A stretch of DNA of 64,000 bases from contig DATBKU010000043.1 of the NCBI GenBank assembly GCA_036555725.1, positions 62,001-126,000 of the forward strand. The letters are read 5' to 3'. The notes under the pieces were generated by a model that saw nothing but the letters and a program-made list of their open reading frames with translations, had not been told where the DNA came from and searched no databases. Position 1 is the first letter of the stretch. Each line of letters begins with the position of its first letter. Positions 16,231 through 23,845 of the stretch are shown in pieces. A program made the translations under genes and the position numbers. Source of the stretch: CALAED01 sp036555725 (GTDB lineage: Bacteria; Actinomycetota; Actinomycetes; Streptosporangiales; Streptosporangiaceae).

Positions 16231-16870
16231 CACGCTCGCCGTCCAGGTCTCGAACGTCGGCGAGTAGGCGCAGCACCGCGGCCCGCTGACCAGGGCGCAT
16301 AGAGCCGATCAGGCCGGACATCTCCATCAGGTCCCGCATATCCTGGCCGACGGAGGAGACTACGTTGGCCGTCGCGAGGTCGCGGCGCAGCAGATCCAGC
16401 GCGATCGCGGCTTGGGCGGCGAACACCGTCGCCAGAGCGAGCGCGTCAGTGGCGGTTCGGCCGGACGCGCTGTCCAGCACCTCCAGCACACCTAGCGGCG
16501 CGTCCTCCCGCAGCAGCGGCGCCGCCATGATCGCACGTGGCACGTAGCCGGTGGACTCCGCGATGTCGCGGGCGAACGCCGCCTCCGTGGCGCTGTCTGC
16601 CACCGTCACCGGCTGCCGGGCCGCCAGCGACCAGCCGGCCACTCCTCGGTCCGCCCGGAACCGTCGGCCGTTCAGCTCACCCTCGCCGGCGCCCGCTACG
16701 GCCTCGAACACGAACTCGCCGGCTGCCTCGTCCAGCCGGAGTACCGAGCACGCCTTGGCCTCGTGCGCCGACAGTGCGGTCTCCACAACGGACTGCAGCA
16801 TCGCGCGGTGCGCGGCCTCATAGGCCTGGCGGGACGCGATCAACGTCGCGACGAGATGGTCGTCGGTCAT
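16217..16870 (-). CDS. GAF domain sensor-like protein
   Basis: The protein of about 217 residues has one GAF domain at about residues 18-165, with SVLRLDEAAGEFVFEAVAGAG, RFRADRGVAGWSLAARQPVTVAD, and MAAPLLREDAPLGVLEVLDS. No output domain is present. The remaining C-terminal helix, MRDLMEMSGLIGSMRPGQ, may mediate protein contacts. GAF domains bind small ligands such as cyclic nucleotides, and an adenylate cyclase is encoded two genes upstream in the same operon, so cAMP sensing is a reasonable guess only. The start at 16870 overlaps the stop of the subtilase gene by one base (TGATG). Its 3' end overlaps the converging S9 peptidase gene by 14 bases. Confidence 0.8.
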   Translation of the reverse strand: MTDDHLVATLIASRQAYEAAHRAMLQSVVETALSAHEAKACSVLRLDEAAGEFVFEAVAGAGEGELNGRRFRADRGVAGWSLAARQPVTVADSATEAAFARDIAESTGYVPRAIMAAPLLREDAPLGVLEVLDSASGRTATDALALATVFAAQAAIALDLLRRDLATANVVSSVGQDMRDLMEMSGLIGSMRPGQRAAVLRLLADVRDLDGERVSRG

Positions 16871-17718
16871 CATTCCTCCCTGCGGACGTTGGCCGCGGTC
16901 AGGTAAAGAAGGGTTTTCACCTGAAAGGGCGTGAGACCCGGGTGTGCGCCGAGGATCCTGGCGCACATGCCCGCGATGTGCGGGGTGGCGAAGCTGTTTC
17001 CCGTGCAAGTGATGGTGCTGCCGCGTAGCCACGCGACCGACACCTCCTGGCCGCGCGCGAAGAATTCCACCGGCGGGTGGGGGTTGTAGTAGAAGATCTC
17101 GGGGTCGGTCATCTGGTGGCTGCCCACGGAAATGACGGATGAGAACCTCCAGGGGAAGCTCGCGACCGGCGTGTTGTGCGCCGACGCCACAATGAGCGTC
17201 CGGCGGAAGTAGGCCAGGTCCGCCAGCCGGTACAGCACCTCGGCCGTCTCCCGCTTGGTGGTCGAAAGGCTGAGGTTGATCACGTCGCAGCGGTTGTCGA
17301 TCGCCCAGCGCAGCCCCGCAGTGAGCGCCTCGCCGCTGCCAAAGAACCCCATGCCGAGCACCCGGACGCTGACGATCTCACAGCCGGGGGCCAGCGCGCG
17401 GATGATCCCCGCGCACGCCGTCCCGTGCCCGCACATGTCGTGGCCGGCGTCGGCGGTCACGGTCACCGTGTCACCGTCCTGCTCAGCGGCGTACGACTCG
17501 AACGGACCGACGAGCGGATGGCCCGGCTCGATCCCGCTGTCGATGACGGCCACCCGCGTGCCCGCACCGCTGCCATCGCCGAAAGCCCAGCCGGGCGTCA
17601 CCTCGGCGGGCCAGGGTGCGCGGAGCCCGTCGTCTCCGGTGTGGACCGAGCCGTCGTACGTCCAGGAGAGGTCGAGCCCTTCGATGTCGGAACCACCGCG
17701 CCGGGTCATCGTCGTCAC
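16870..17718 (-). CDS. Cytoplasmic S8 family (subtilisin-like) serine peptidase
   Basis: The 282-residue protein has the full S8 catalytic set: D60 in RVAVIDSGIE, H98 in CGHGTACAGI, the oxyanion Asn N182 in VASAHN, and S242 in TGNSFATPHIAG. No signal peptide or prodomain is seen, so it is probably intracellular and is not made as a classical zymogen. The GTG start overlaps the cyclase-AAA-TPR gene stop by four bases, showing translational coupling. In context it could process a peptide product, act as a regulated effector of the ATPase upstream, or both. A leader peptidase role is inference only. Confidence 0.92.
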   Translation of the reverse strand: MTTMTRRGGSDIEGLDLSWTYDGSVHTGDDGLRAPWPAEVTPGWAFGDGSGAGTRVAVIDSGIEPGHPLVGPFESYAAEQDGDTVTVTADAGHDMCGHGTACAGIIRALAPGCEIVSVRVLGMGFFGSGEALTAGLRWAIDNRCDVINLSLSTTKRETAEVLYRLADLAYFRRTLIVASAHNTPVASFPWRFSSVISVGSHQMTDPEIFYYNPHPPVEFFARGQEVSVAWLRGSTITCTGNSFATPHIAGMCARILGAHPGLTPFQVKTLLYLTAANVRREE

Positions 17719-20700
17719 AGTGCACTACCACCATCCCCGCGTAGGATTTTCGCCGCCTGGGCCACTCCGGCCGCGTTGCCCTTGTCCCGGTACCGCTGCT
17801 CCGCGGCCTGCGCCGCCTGCGCCGCCTCGACGGCCGGACCGCCCGTCGCCACCAGCACCCGCGCCTTGTCCAGCAGCGCGGTGGCCTGGATATCGGGTGA
17901 GTCCGTCCGCCCGGCGGCCTGCAGGGCGAGCTCGATCTCGGTGGTCGCTACGTCCGTGCGTCCCGTCCGTGCGCACGCGCACGCACGGGCCCCGTGCCAG
18001 CCGGCGGGTTGGGACGGAGAGCCGCCGACCGGCGAGTCCGCGAGCAGCGCCGCCGCCTCCTCAGCGCGGCCGAGCGTCAGCAGGACGCGGGCCAGGTCGG
18101 CGGTGGCTCCGACGGCCGCGCTGGAGTCGCCGATCCGGGTCAGTGCAGCTAGCGCGCCACGCAGTGTGCGCTCGGCCGCGGCCGCGTCGCCGCGCAGCGA
18201 CAGCAACCGGCCGGTGAACAACGGCAGTGTCGCCGTTACGTAGGGGTGCCCGATGTCCTCGGCGACGTCCTCGGCCCGGCGCAGCAGTGCCGCACCCTCG
18301 TCGAACCGCTCCCGCATGGCGAGCAGGACGGCGAGTGGGCCGGTGATCGCCACCTCGACGAGGCCCTTGCCGTTCGGAAGCGAGCCGAGTAGCTCTTCGC
18401 ACCGCGCGATGGCCGCGTCCGCCGACATCGGACCGAGCCACATCGACATGGCCAGCCCGCCGAGCGCTCCGGCGGTCTCCAGCGCGGTGCCCGCTCGCAA
18501 GGCCGATTCCAGGCTGCGCTCCAGCGCCCGCACCGCCGACCCGTACTGTCCCGCCGCCTGCCGCGCCTGACCGGCTAGCAGCAGCGAGCGGGCGAGGCCA
18601 TCGTGATCGTGGTGCTCGGTGAAGACGACGACGGCCCGCTCCGCACGGTCGAGGAGGTCCTCGACCGGTGTCGCTCCGTCCCCGATCCGGGCGAGGCCGA
18701 GCACTGCGTGCGTCTTGGCGCGCACGTCACCGGTGCGTTCGCTCCGGTCGAGCAGGCCGCGCAGCACCGAGCTCGCCTCTTCGGCCTGACCCGAGGCGAG
18801 CAGTGCGTTGCCCAGCGCGACCTGGAGATCCGGCAGCTCGGCGTCGTCCGGGCTGCAGCCGTCGAGAGCGCGGCGCAGCAGGTCGCGCGCGGCCGACAGG
18901 TCGCCGCGGGCCAGGGCGCGGCTTCCTACCCGGCCGAGGATGCGCCGGGCGCCCGCACGCATCCGCTCCGCGTGATCGGGCCGGCCCAGCTCGGTGTACA
19001 GCCGCGCCGCGATCTCGAAATGCCGTCCTGCGCCCTCGTCGGCGGCGAGGGCGTCGTCGCCGGTGGCTCGGTCGGCGATCCGCTCGTGCAGCTCCGCGCG
19101 GTACGCCTTGGCGAGCCCCGCGTAGGCGACCTCGCGGATCTGCGTGTTGCGGAACCGGAACGTCCCCGCGGCCTGCGGTCCCACGGCCTCGATCAGCCAG
19201 CGCCGCTCCAGCCGGGCCAGGACGGTCGGTAGATCCGCCACCGGCTCCGCCTTGCCCAGCTCGGCCAACAGCTCCGGCTCGAACTCGTCGCCCACCATCG
19301 CCGCGTGGCCGAGGACCGTCCTGGCGTCCCGGTCGAGCCGGTCCAGGCGGGCGGCGATCAGCGTCTGGATCGTCGACGGGAGCCCCGGTGTCGGCGTGTC
19401 GTCCCGCAGCGAGGCGATCATCTGCTCGATGAACAGCGGGTTCCCGCCCGTCGTGGCGACGACCCGGCGCAGCACGGTCTCGGCCGCGTCCCCGTGCCCC
19501 GTAACCTCCGCCAGCCCGTGCGCGAGCTCGAGGGCGGGTCCCTGCTCGAGGGCCGACAGCACGATCGTGCCCGCCGACAGCTTGCCGCCCGCCCAGCCCG
19601 GCCTCCGATCGAGCAGGTCGAGTCGCGCGACGCACAGCAGCGTCAGCGACACGCCGCGAACCGCATCCGCGAGATGGTCGAGCAGGTCGAGCAGCCCCGG
19701 GCTGGCCCACTGGAGATCGTCCAGGACGAGCAGGACCCCGCAGTCGGCCGCGGCGGACACCAGCATCTTGCGGACCGTCCAGAACACCTCCTCTGTCGTG
19801 GCCTCCAGGCTCGGTACCGCGCCCAGCCCGCCGAGCGCCTGGGTGAGCGGCTCGTAGGTGTCGCCGCGCTGGAATGGATGGCACGCCCCGGTGAGGACGA
19901 GGGCGCCGTCGCGTTCAGCGGCCATCCGCACCTCCAGGGCCAGCCGGGACTTGCCGATGCCGGGCTCGCCCAGCAGCGTCAGCAGGTGGCACAGACCCGA
20001 CCGCCGCGCGACGGCGAGGGCCGTCAGCAGGTGGGCCAGTTCGTCCGCCCGCCCGAACAGCGGCCGGTCCATCCGCCGCTCCACACCGCGCATCCCCTGC
20101 CGAACTCCGGTGAGACGCCACACCGGGACGGGTGCGCTCTTGCCCTTCAGCTCCAGCGGCGGGGCGGGCTCCACGTCCACCGTGTCCCGGACGAGTGCGT
20201 GCGTCGGCCAGCCGATAAGGATCTCGCTGGGACCAGCCGCCTGCTGGAACCGCGCCGCGGTGTTCACCGCGTCGCCCGACACGAGCATCTGGTCGGTGCG
20301 CCCGCCGGCCGCGACGACCTCGCCTGTGTTGATCCCGATCCGGACGCGCAGGTCAATGCCAAGGGCGGCGCGTAGCTCGGCGTTCAGCCGCGCGACGGCG
20401 GCGCGGATCTCCACAGCGGCATGCACACATCGCAGCGCGTCGTCCTCGTGGAGGGTGGGCGCGCCGAATACCCCCATCACAGCATCTCCGATGAACTTTT
20501 CGACGCTGCCGCCGTAGCGTTCCACCGCCGCTCGCGCGAGCTCCTGATAGCGGATCATCACGTACCGTAGCGGCTCGGGATCGAGGCGCTCGCCGAGCAA
20601 AGTAGAGCCGACGATGTCGCAAAAGACGACGGTGACGACACGGCGGGACTCTGGTGCGCCCCGATCCGGCAGCTCCTGTCCACACTGCGCGCAGAACCGA

Positions 20701-20747
20701 TGGCCGCGCCCGCAACCGTGCCCGCACGACGGGCAGGCCTCTATCAC
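17715..20747 (-). CDS. Adenylate cyclase-AAA ATPase-TPR signalling protein with N-terminal zinc ribbon
   Basis: The 1010-residue protein has four parts. A zinc ribbon (C5, C8, C19, C22) comes first. A class III cyclase domain follows at about residues 36-215, with metal aspartates D44 and D88, adenine-selecting K84 and D159, and N162/R166 for transition-state contacts, so the catalytic set looks complete. An AAA/STAND ATPase begins near residue 228 (RPLFGRADEL) with Walker A LLGEPGIGKSRLA and Walker B VLLVLDDLQWASP. Helical TPR-like repeats fill about residues 580-1000. No DNA-binding domain is seen at the C-terminus. GTG 20747 overlaps the stop of the 65-residue gene by four bases. It is likely a ligand-gated signalling hub for the operon. 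Confidence 0.9.
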   Translation of the reverse strand: MIEACPSCGHGCGRGHRFCAQCGQELPDRGAPESRRVVTVVFCDIVGSTLLGERLDPEPLRYVMIRYQELARAAVERYGGSVEKFIGDAVMGVFGAPTLHEDDALRCVHAAVEIRAAVARLNAELRAALGIDLRVRIGINTGEVVAAGGRTDQMLVSGDAVNTAARFQQAAGPSEILIGWPTHALVRDTVDVEPAPPLELKGKSAPVPVWRLTGVRQGMRGVERRMDRPLFGRADELAHLLTALAVARRSGLCHLLTLLGEPGIGKSRLALEVRMAAERDGALVLTGACHPFQRGDTYEPLTQALGGLGAVPSLEATTEEVFWTVRKMLVSAAADCGVLLVLDDLQWASPGLLDLLDHLADAVRGVSLTLLCVARLDLLDRRPGWAGGKLSAGTIVLSALEQGPALELAHGLAEVTGHGDAAETVLRRVVATTGGNPLFIEQMIASLRDDTPTPGLPSTIQTLIAARLDRLDRDARTVLGHAAMVGDEFEPELLAELGKAEPVADLPTVLARLERRWLIEAVGPQAAGTFRFRNTQIREVAYAGLAKAYRAELHERIADRATGDDALAADEGAGRHFEIAARLYTELGRPDHAERMRAGARRILGRVGSRALARGDLSAARDLLRRALDGCSPDDAELPDLQVALGNALLASGQAEEASSVLRGLLDRSERTGDVRAKTHAVLGLARIGDGATPVEDLLDRAERAVVVFTEHHDHDGLARSLLLAGQARQAAGQYGSAVRALERSLESALRAGTALETAGALGGLAMSMWLGPMSADAAIARCEELLGSLPNGKGLVEVAITGPLAVLLAMRERFDEGAALLRRAEDVAEDIGHPYVTATLPLFTGRLLSLRGDAAAAERTLRGALAALTRIGDSSAAVGATADLARVLLTLGRAEEAAALLADSPVGGSPSQPAGWHGARACACARTGRTDVATTEIELALQAAGRTDSPDIQATALLDKARVLVATGGPAVEAAQAAQAAEQRYRDKGNAAGVAQAAKILRGDGGSAL

Positions 20748-20941
20748 CAGATGGCCCCGCCGATCCACTCGCTGTGCGCGACGACGTCCGGCTCAGCGGC
20801 ATCCAAGCGTTCCTTCAGCGCCAGGATCAGCTCGACCTCCTCCGGCGACAGGGTTGCCAGCACGTCCCGCTGCTGCGGCGGCAGCCGATCGGTCGGCAGG
20901 CCCGCATCGGCGAGGATCTGCAGGGGGTCATGCTCGTCCAC
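20744..20941 (-). CDS. 65-residue peptide, candidate RiPP precursor or aroma-sacti-like cluster protein
   Basis: The peptide has an acidic, helix-prone body (LSPEEVELILALKERLDAAE), a short spacer with VAHSE, and the C-terminal end WIGGAIW. I recall small actinobacterial proteins annotated as aroma-sacti cluster domain proteins with this kind of body and an aromatic C-terminus, encoded near radical SAM genes; I could not check this. GTG 20941 has GAGGAGAG upstream, and the region directly follows the stop of the oxidase gene. Its own stop overlaps the cyclase gene start (GTGA). A precursor placed mid-operon and tightly coupled is unusual, so it may instead be an adaptor protein. Cysteine is absent, so a thioether product from it is not possible. 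Confidence 0.72.
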   Translation of the reverse strand: MDEHDPLQILADAGLPTDRLPPQQRDVLATLSPEEVELILALKERLDAAEPDVVAHSEWIGGAIW

Positions 20942-20950
20942 GGTCTCTCC

Positions 20951-21634
20951 TCATCTCGTGCCCGAGTCCACCGGGACGGCCGCCGCGGTCAGCCGCGCGA
21001 AGAGCGCGACCAGGCCTGTGACGGTCTGCAGGGCGCTCATGCCGACGAGCGAGCGCCGCTGCTGCTCCAGGGGTAGGACGTCCAAGAGGGCGTCCAGCGC
21101 CGCACCGTGGTCCGCGTCCAGTTCCGCGTGCGCCGCCAGGGTCCGAAAGGCGTCCAACGGCAGCCCGGTTCGTACGGCGAGGCGTTCGGCGACGTCCGGT
21201 GGTGGGGGTCGCTGCTCCAGGACGGCGATGTGCCCGAGCAGCGCTACCGGGTGGACGTGCAGGACCCAGTAGTACTGAGCGCCCACCAGCACGGCGATGT
21301 CCGGCCCGGGCGCCGGCTCGAGCAGGTCGGCGGGATCCCGCCCGAGCGCCGCGTAGTCGCCCAAGAGCCACGCGTCGTGGCCCAGCTCCTGCTCCCGCTG
21401 CTCGGTCAGGTAGCCGGCGAGCCGGCACGCGACGGGGTCATCCGGACGCCGCAGCGACTCGGCCAGCGCGGCGTCGATCAGCGGCACGGTAGCCCGGATC
21501 GTCCCGTGCAGTGCCGCCAAATAAAGCGGATATCGCTCCGGCAGGTCCGGGCTGGCCCAGAACCGCGCGGTGGCGTCCCTGAGCGCCGGGAAGGCCAGAT
21601 CGATCTCCGCGCGAAGCCATCCGCCGGCCATCAT
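20951..21634 (-). CDS. Heme-oxygenase-like putative diiron oxidase (HDO/TenA-PqqC superfamily)
   Basis: The 227-residue, all-helical protein resembles the TenA/PqqC/CADD superfamily. It carries an E-x-x-H motif (E83, H86 in EQELGH), a glutamate at E140, and a clean H-x3-D-x2-H motif (H169, D173, H176 in HAELDADH). These are the ligand patterns of heme-oxygenase-like diiron oxidases such as SznF, UndA and CADD, which oxidise amino acids, fatty acids or their own side chains. ATG 21634 overlaps the stop of the radical SAM gene by four bases, and the 65-residue peptide gene follows after nine bases. An oxidative modification of the cluster product is a reasonable inference. The substrate is unknown. 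Confidence 0.78.
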   Translation of the reverse strand: MMAGGWLRAEIDLAFPALRDATARFWASPDLPERYPLYLAALHGTIRATVPLIDAALAESLRRPDDPVACRLAGYLTEQREQELGHDAWLLGDYAALGRDPADLLEPAPGPDIAVLVGAQYYWVLHVHPVALLGHIAVLEQRPPPPDVAERLAVRTGLPLDAFRTLAAHAELDADHGAALDALLDVLPLEQQRRSLVGMSALQTVTGLVALFARLTAAAVPVDSGTR

Positions 21635-22572
21635 CGGGCGCACCTGTCCCGGAGCACTCCGAGCGCCACCTCGACCACCTCGGCTGGAGGCTCGCGCAGC
21701 AACCGCCAGCACAGTCCGCAGATCCCGTCGCCGGACGTCGTCGGGGCGAGCGCCGCCGGGCCGAGCTCGCCCAAGGCCCACAGCACCGAGTCGGCCCTTA
21801 GGTCGTCCAGCGCGGCGTCCAACTCCTCGCCGGTGGTGAAGCGCCTGCGCAGGCGGCCGGGGCCGGCCCCCATGATGACGCGTTCGTTGCAGCAGGCGGT
21901 GACGGCGCCGTCGTAGCGGACGACGGGGGTACCGACGAGGCGGCACCGGCCTTCGAAGGGGTGGGGCCGGGTCTGCGGAAAGACCTGCGTACCTCGGCCG
22001 TAGGGCAGCGGACGGACGCTTGTGACCTCGGCGGAGGCGGCCCAGTTCGGCCCCAGCGCACGTGCCAGCGTCTGCTCGGCCTCGGCTTTCTCGCCGTCGA
22101 GGGTCTGGACGACGAGGGAGGTCCCGAGACTGGTGACCACGCGAGCGGCCGCGCGGAACCGAGCGGCCGCGACGGCGCCCGCATGGTGGGTGTCGGTGCT
22201 CAGCACAACGCACGAGCATCGTCTCAGGACGCGTTCGATCCGCTCGGGCACCGGTTCGGCACCCCAGTAACCGCTCGTGTGGACGACGACGTTCTTCCCC
22301 GCGTCGTCCAATGCGCGAACGGCGTGCCAGAGGGCGGCGGGCTCGGCGAACGGCTCGCCGCCCGAGATGGCGACAGTCTCGATCTCAGGTCGTTCGGCGA
22401 CGGTCCGCAGGATCGGGTCTAGGGCGCGCGGGCCGGAGGGCCGGCCACCGGTGCGGAGCGAGGCGACCGAGCAGTGCGCACACTCGACCGGGCACCTGTC
22501 GGTCAGGAAAAGCACGACGGAGGCGCCGGGGCGGGCACGGGTCCGCTCGATGTCGGCGAGGTTCAGCCGCAT
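21631..22572 (-). CDS. Radical SAM protein 1 with C-terminal auxiliary-cluster-like cysteines
   Basis: The 313-residue protein has the canonical CxxxCxxC motif at C27, C31 and C34 (TDRCPVECAHC) and a SAM-contacting SGGEPF at about residue 70. C-terminal cysteines C209, C226, C227 (VTACCNER), C284 and C287 suggest a twitch/SPASM-like extra iron-sulfur cluster. Radical SAM proteins of this build often modify peptides (RiPP maturases) but also act on other substrates. ATG 22572 has GGAGGG six bases upstream and overlaps the end of the second radical SAM gene by 10 bases. Its N-terminus (LNLADIERTRARPG) is similar to that of its neighbour, so the two are paralogues from a duplication. Confidence 0.92.
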   Translation of the reverse strand: MRLNLADIERTRARPGASVVLFLTDRCPVECAHCSVASLRTGGRPSGPRALDPILRTVAERPEIETVAISGGEPFAEPAALWHAVRALDDAGKNVVVHTSGYWGAEPVPERIERVLRRCSCVVLSTDTHHAGAVAAARFRAAARVVTSLGTSLVVQTLDGEKAEAEQTLARALGPNWAASAEVTSVRPLPYGRGTQVFPQTRPHPFEGRCRLVGTPVVRYDGAVTACCNERVIMGAGPGRLRRRFTTGEELDAALDDLRADSVLWALGELGPAALAPTTSGDGICGLCWRLLREPPAEVVEVALGVLRDRCAR

Positions 22573-23564
22573 GTCGGCCCTCCGAACAGCAATCCCTCCA
22601 TGGCCTCGCTGACTGGGGAGGACATGAGCTCCTCGGCGCGGCGTTCGAATTCCGGGAGGCGCGGCAGGGCGTGGCACGTCCTGCAGCCGTCGGACGAAGG
22701 GACCCCGCCCTGTTGTGCCATGACGTGCTGCGGCCCGTACAGCCGGATGGCCCGCAGCGGAGCGCTTCGCAAGCTGCGTTGCCGGACGGCGGGCCACCCG
22801 TCGCGCGCGTGCCCGAGCGCGAGGTGGGACCGCCCCGGACGTGCCACGACGTGGTGGTTGCAGCACGCGGTTACGTCGCCGGTGCAGGTGACCAGCGGCC
22901 ACGCGGCCATGACGCAAGGCGCAGGGGCCGTCGCGTCCATGCCGGTCTCGGCGAGCGTGTCGGGTGCGACGGGCAGGCCGGTGGCCGCGGCGCGTCCCAC
23001 CCGGCGGAGCGGGACGACGAGCGCCGGCACCCGGCCCTGGAAGAGCCGGTCCAGCTCTGAGATGACCCTCGCGGGGTACGGGTCGCCGGGTGGGGCGGTG
23101 ATCTGGACGCTGACGTCTTTGCCACGCCGCAGCAGCTCGCCGAGCAGCCGGAACACCGCGTCTCGTGGCACTTCCCGCTCGTGGAAAGGGTCGAGGCTGA
23201 CGGCCACATGGTCGACCGCGTCCAATGCCGCCGCGACGGCGGGCGTCGGGTCGCCGCGCCGGACGAAATACCCACCCGTGAGCACGTAGGAACAGGTGCC
23301 TACACGGCGGGCGCGTTCGGCCAGGTCACGGACCAGCCCCGCATGGAGCAGCGGTTCTCCGCCCGACATCAACACGACTTCGGGATGATCAGCCGCGCTG
23401 AATGTTCCAGTGAATTCGAGGAAGATCTCCGGCGTTCCATCTGGGCTTTGCAGAGTCGAATTCGTCACGCAGTGAGAACAACTCAAAGGGCAGCGCCTAG
23501 TGAGTTCGAATAGCACGCCCGCACCGGGATGTGGCCGCCGGGCGAGAATGTCGGCCAGGTTCAC
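22563..23564 (-). CDS. Radical SAM protein 2, paralogue of its downstream neighbour
   Basis: The 333-residue protein has CxxxCxxC at C25, C29 and C32 (TRRCPLSCSHC), the SGGEPLL element at about residues 67-73, and C-terminal cysteines C217, C227, C234, C235 (VTACCNHH), C294 and C297. The overall layout mirrors radical SAM protein 1, including an NLADI start and the CCN motif. It is the first gene of a seven-gene coupled operon. GTG 23564 (VNLADILARR) is chosen over an upstream TTG because AGGGG precedes it at good spacing. Its promoter should lie in the divergent region that carries direct repeats. Peptide modification is the leading guess. Confidence 0.92.
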   Translation of the reverse strand: MNLADILARRPHPGAGVLFELTRRCPLSCSHCVTNSTLQSPDGTPEIFLEFTGTFSAADHPEVVLMSGGEPLLHAGLVRDLAERARRVGTCSYVLTGGYFVRRGDPTPAVAAALDAVDHVAVSLDPFHEREVPRDAVFRLLGELLRRGKDVSVQITAPPGDPYPARVISELDRLFQGRVPALVVPLRRVGRAAATGLPVAPDTLAETGMDATAPAPCVMAAWPLVTCTGDVTACCNHHVVARPGRSHLALGHARDGWPAVRQRSLRSAPLRAIRLYGPQHVMAQQGGVPSSDGCRTCHALPRLPEFERRAEELMSSPVSEAMEGLLFGGPTCG

Positions 23565-23634
23565 TGCAGCCCCTAAGCCGCGCCGCGGAGATGGTCGAAA
23601 TAAGACTGGTTGCAAGGAGGCTACCTGCGGCTTG

Positions 23635-23703
23635 ATGGCCCGTCAACGACGGTTCCGGCCGCAGCGGCAGTGGCTTCCGTGCTTCTCGCGCCGACTGTAT
23701 TGA
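23635..23703 (+). CDS. Possible 22-residue leader ORF in the divergent intergenic region
   Basis: ATG 23635 (or the adjacent in-frame TTG 23632) follows a perfect AAGGAGG at 23614-23620, 11-14 bases upstream. It encodes a short, very arginine-rich peptide ending in CFSRRLY, with its TGA lying in the direct-repeat block. The strong ribosome site is the only support. It could be a regulatory leader peptide for the plus-strand operon, or chance. Confidence 0.25.
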   Translation: MARQRRFRPQRQWLPCFSRRLY

Positions 23704-23736
23704 CTTATAAATGTGACTTACAAATGAGACTTGTAG
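23700..23736. promoter_or_regulatory. Tandem 13-base direct repeats in the divergent promoter region
   Basis: TGACTTATAAATG (23701-23713) is followed at once by TGACTTACAAATG (23714-23726) and a partial third copy, AGACTTGTAG. The block is AT-rich within a GC-rich genome. It lies between the divergent radical SAM and kinase-fusion operons, so it is a good candidate for a shared operator. A TTGACT hexamer begins at 23700. Confidence 0.55.
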
Positions 23737-23845
23737 CCCATCACCAGCACGGTAGCGTCCTCGGTAGACAACGAGCTGATCAATGCGCGAACCCGCCATT
23801 ACGATGACGGCTCTGAGTCGTTCGCTGTGGAGGCTTCGATCGGCC

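Noticed and set aside
20744..20941. Mycofactocin, PQQ or FxSxx-type precursor
   Set aside because: The C-terminus does not end in GVY-type, E-x3-Y or FxSxx patterns, and the matching partner genes (mftB-F, pqqB-E, FxsB-type SPASM) are not present.
23500..23703. A 67-codon plus-strand frame overlapping the radical SAM 2 start
   Set aside because: Most of it is antisense to radical SAM 2. Only its last 22 codons, which follow AAGGAGG, are worth noting.
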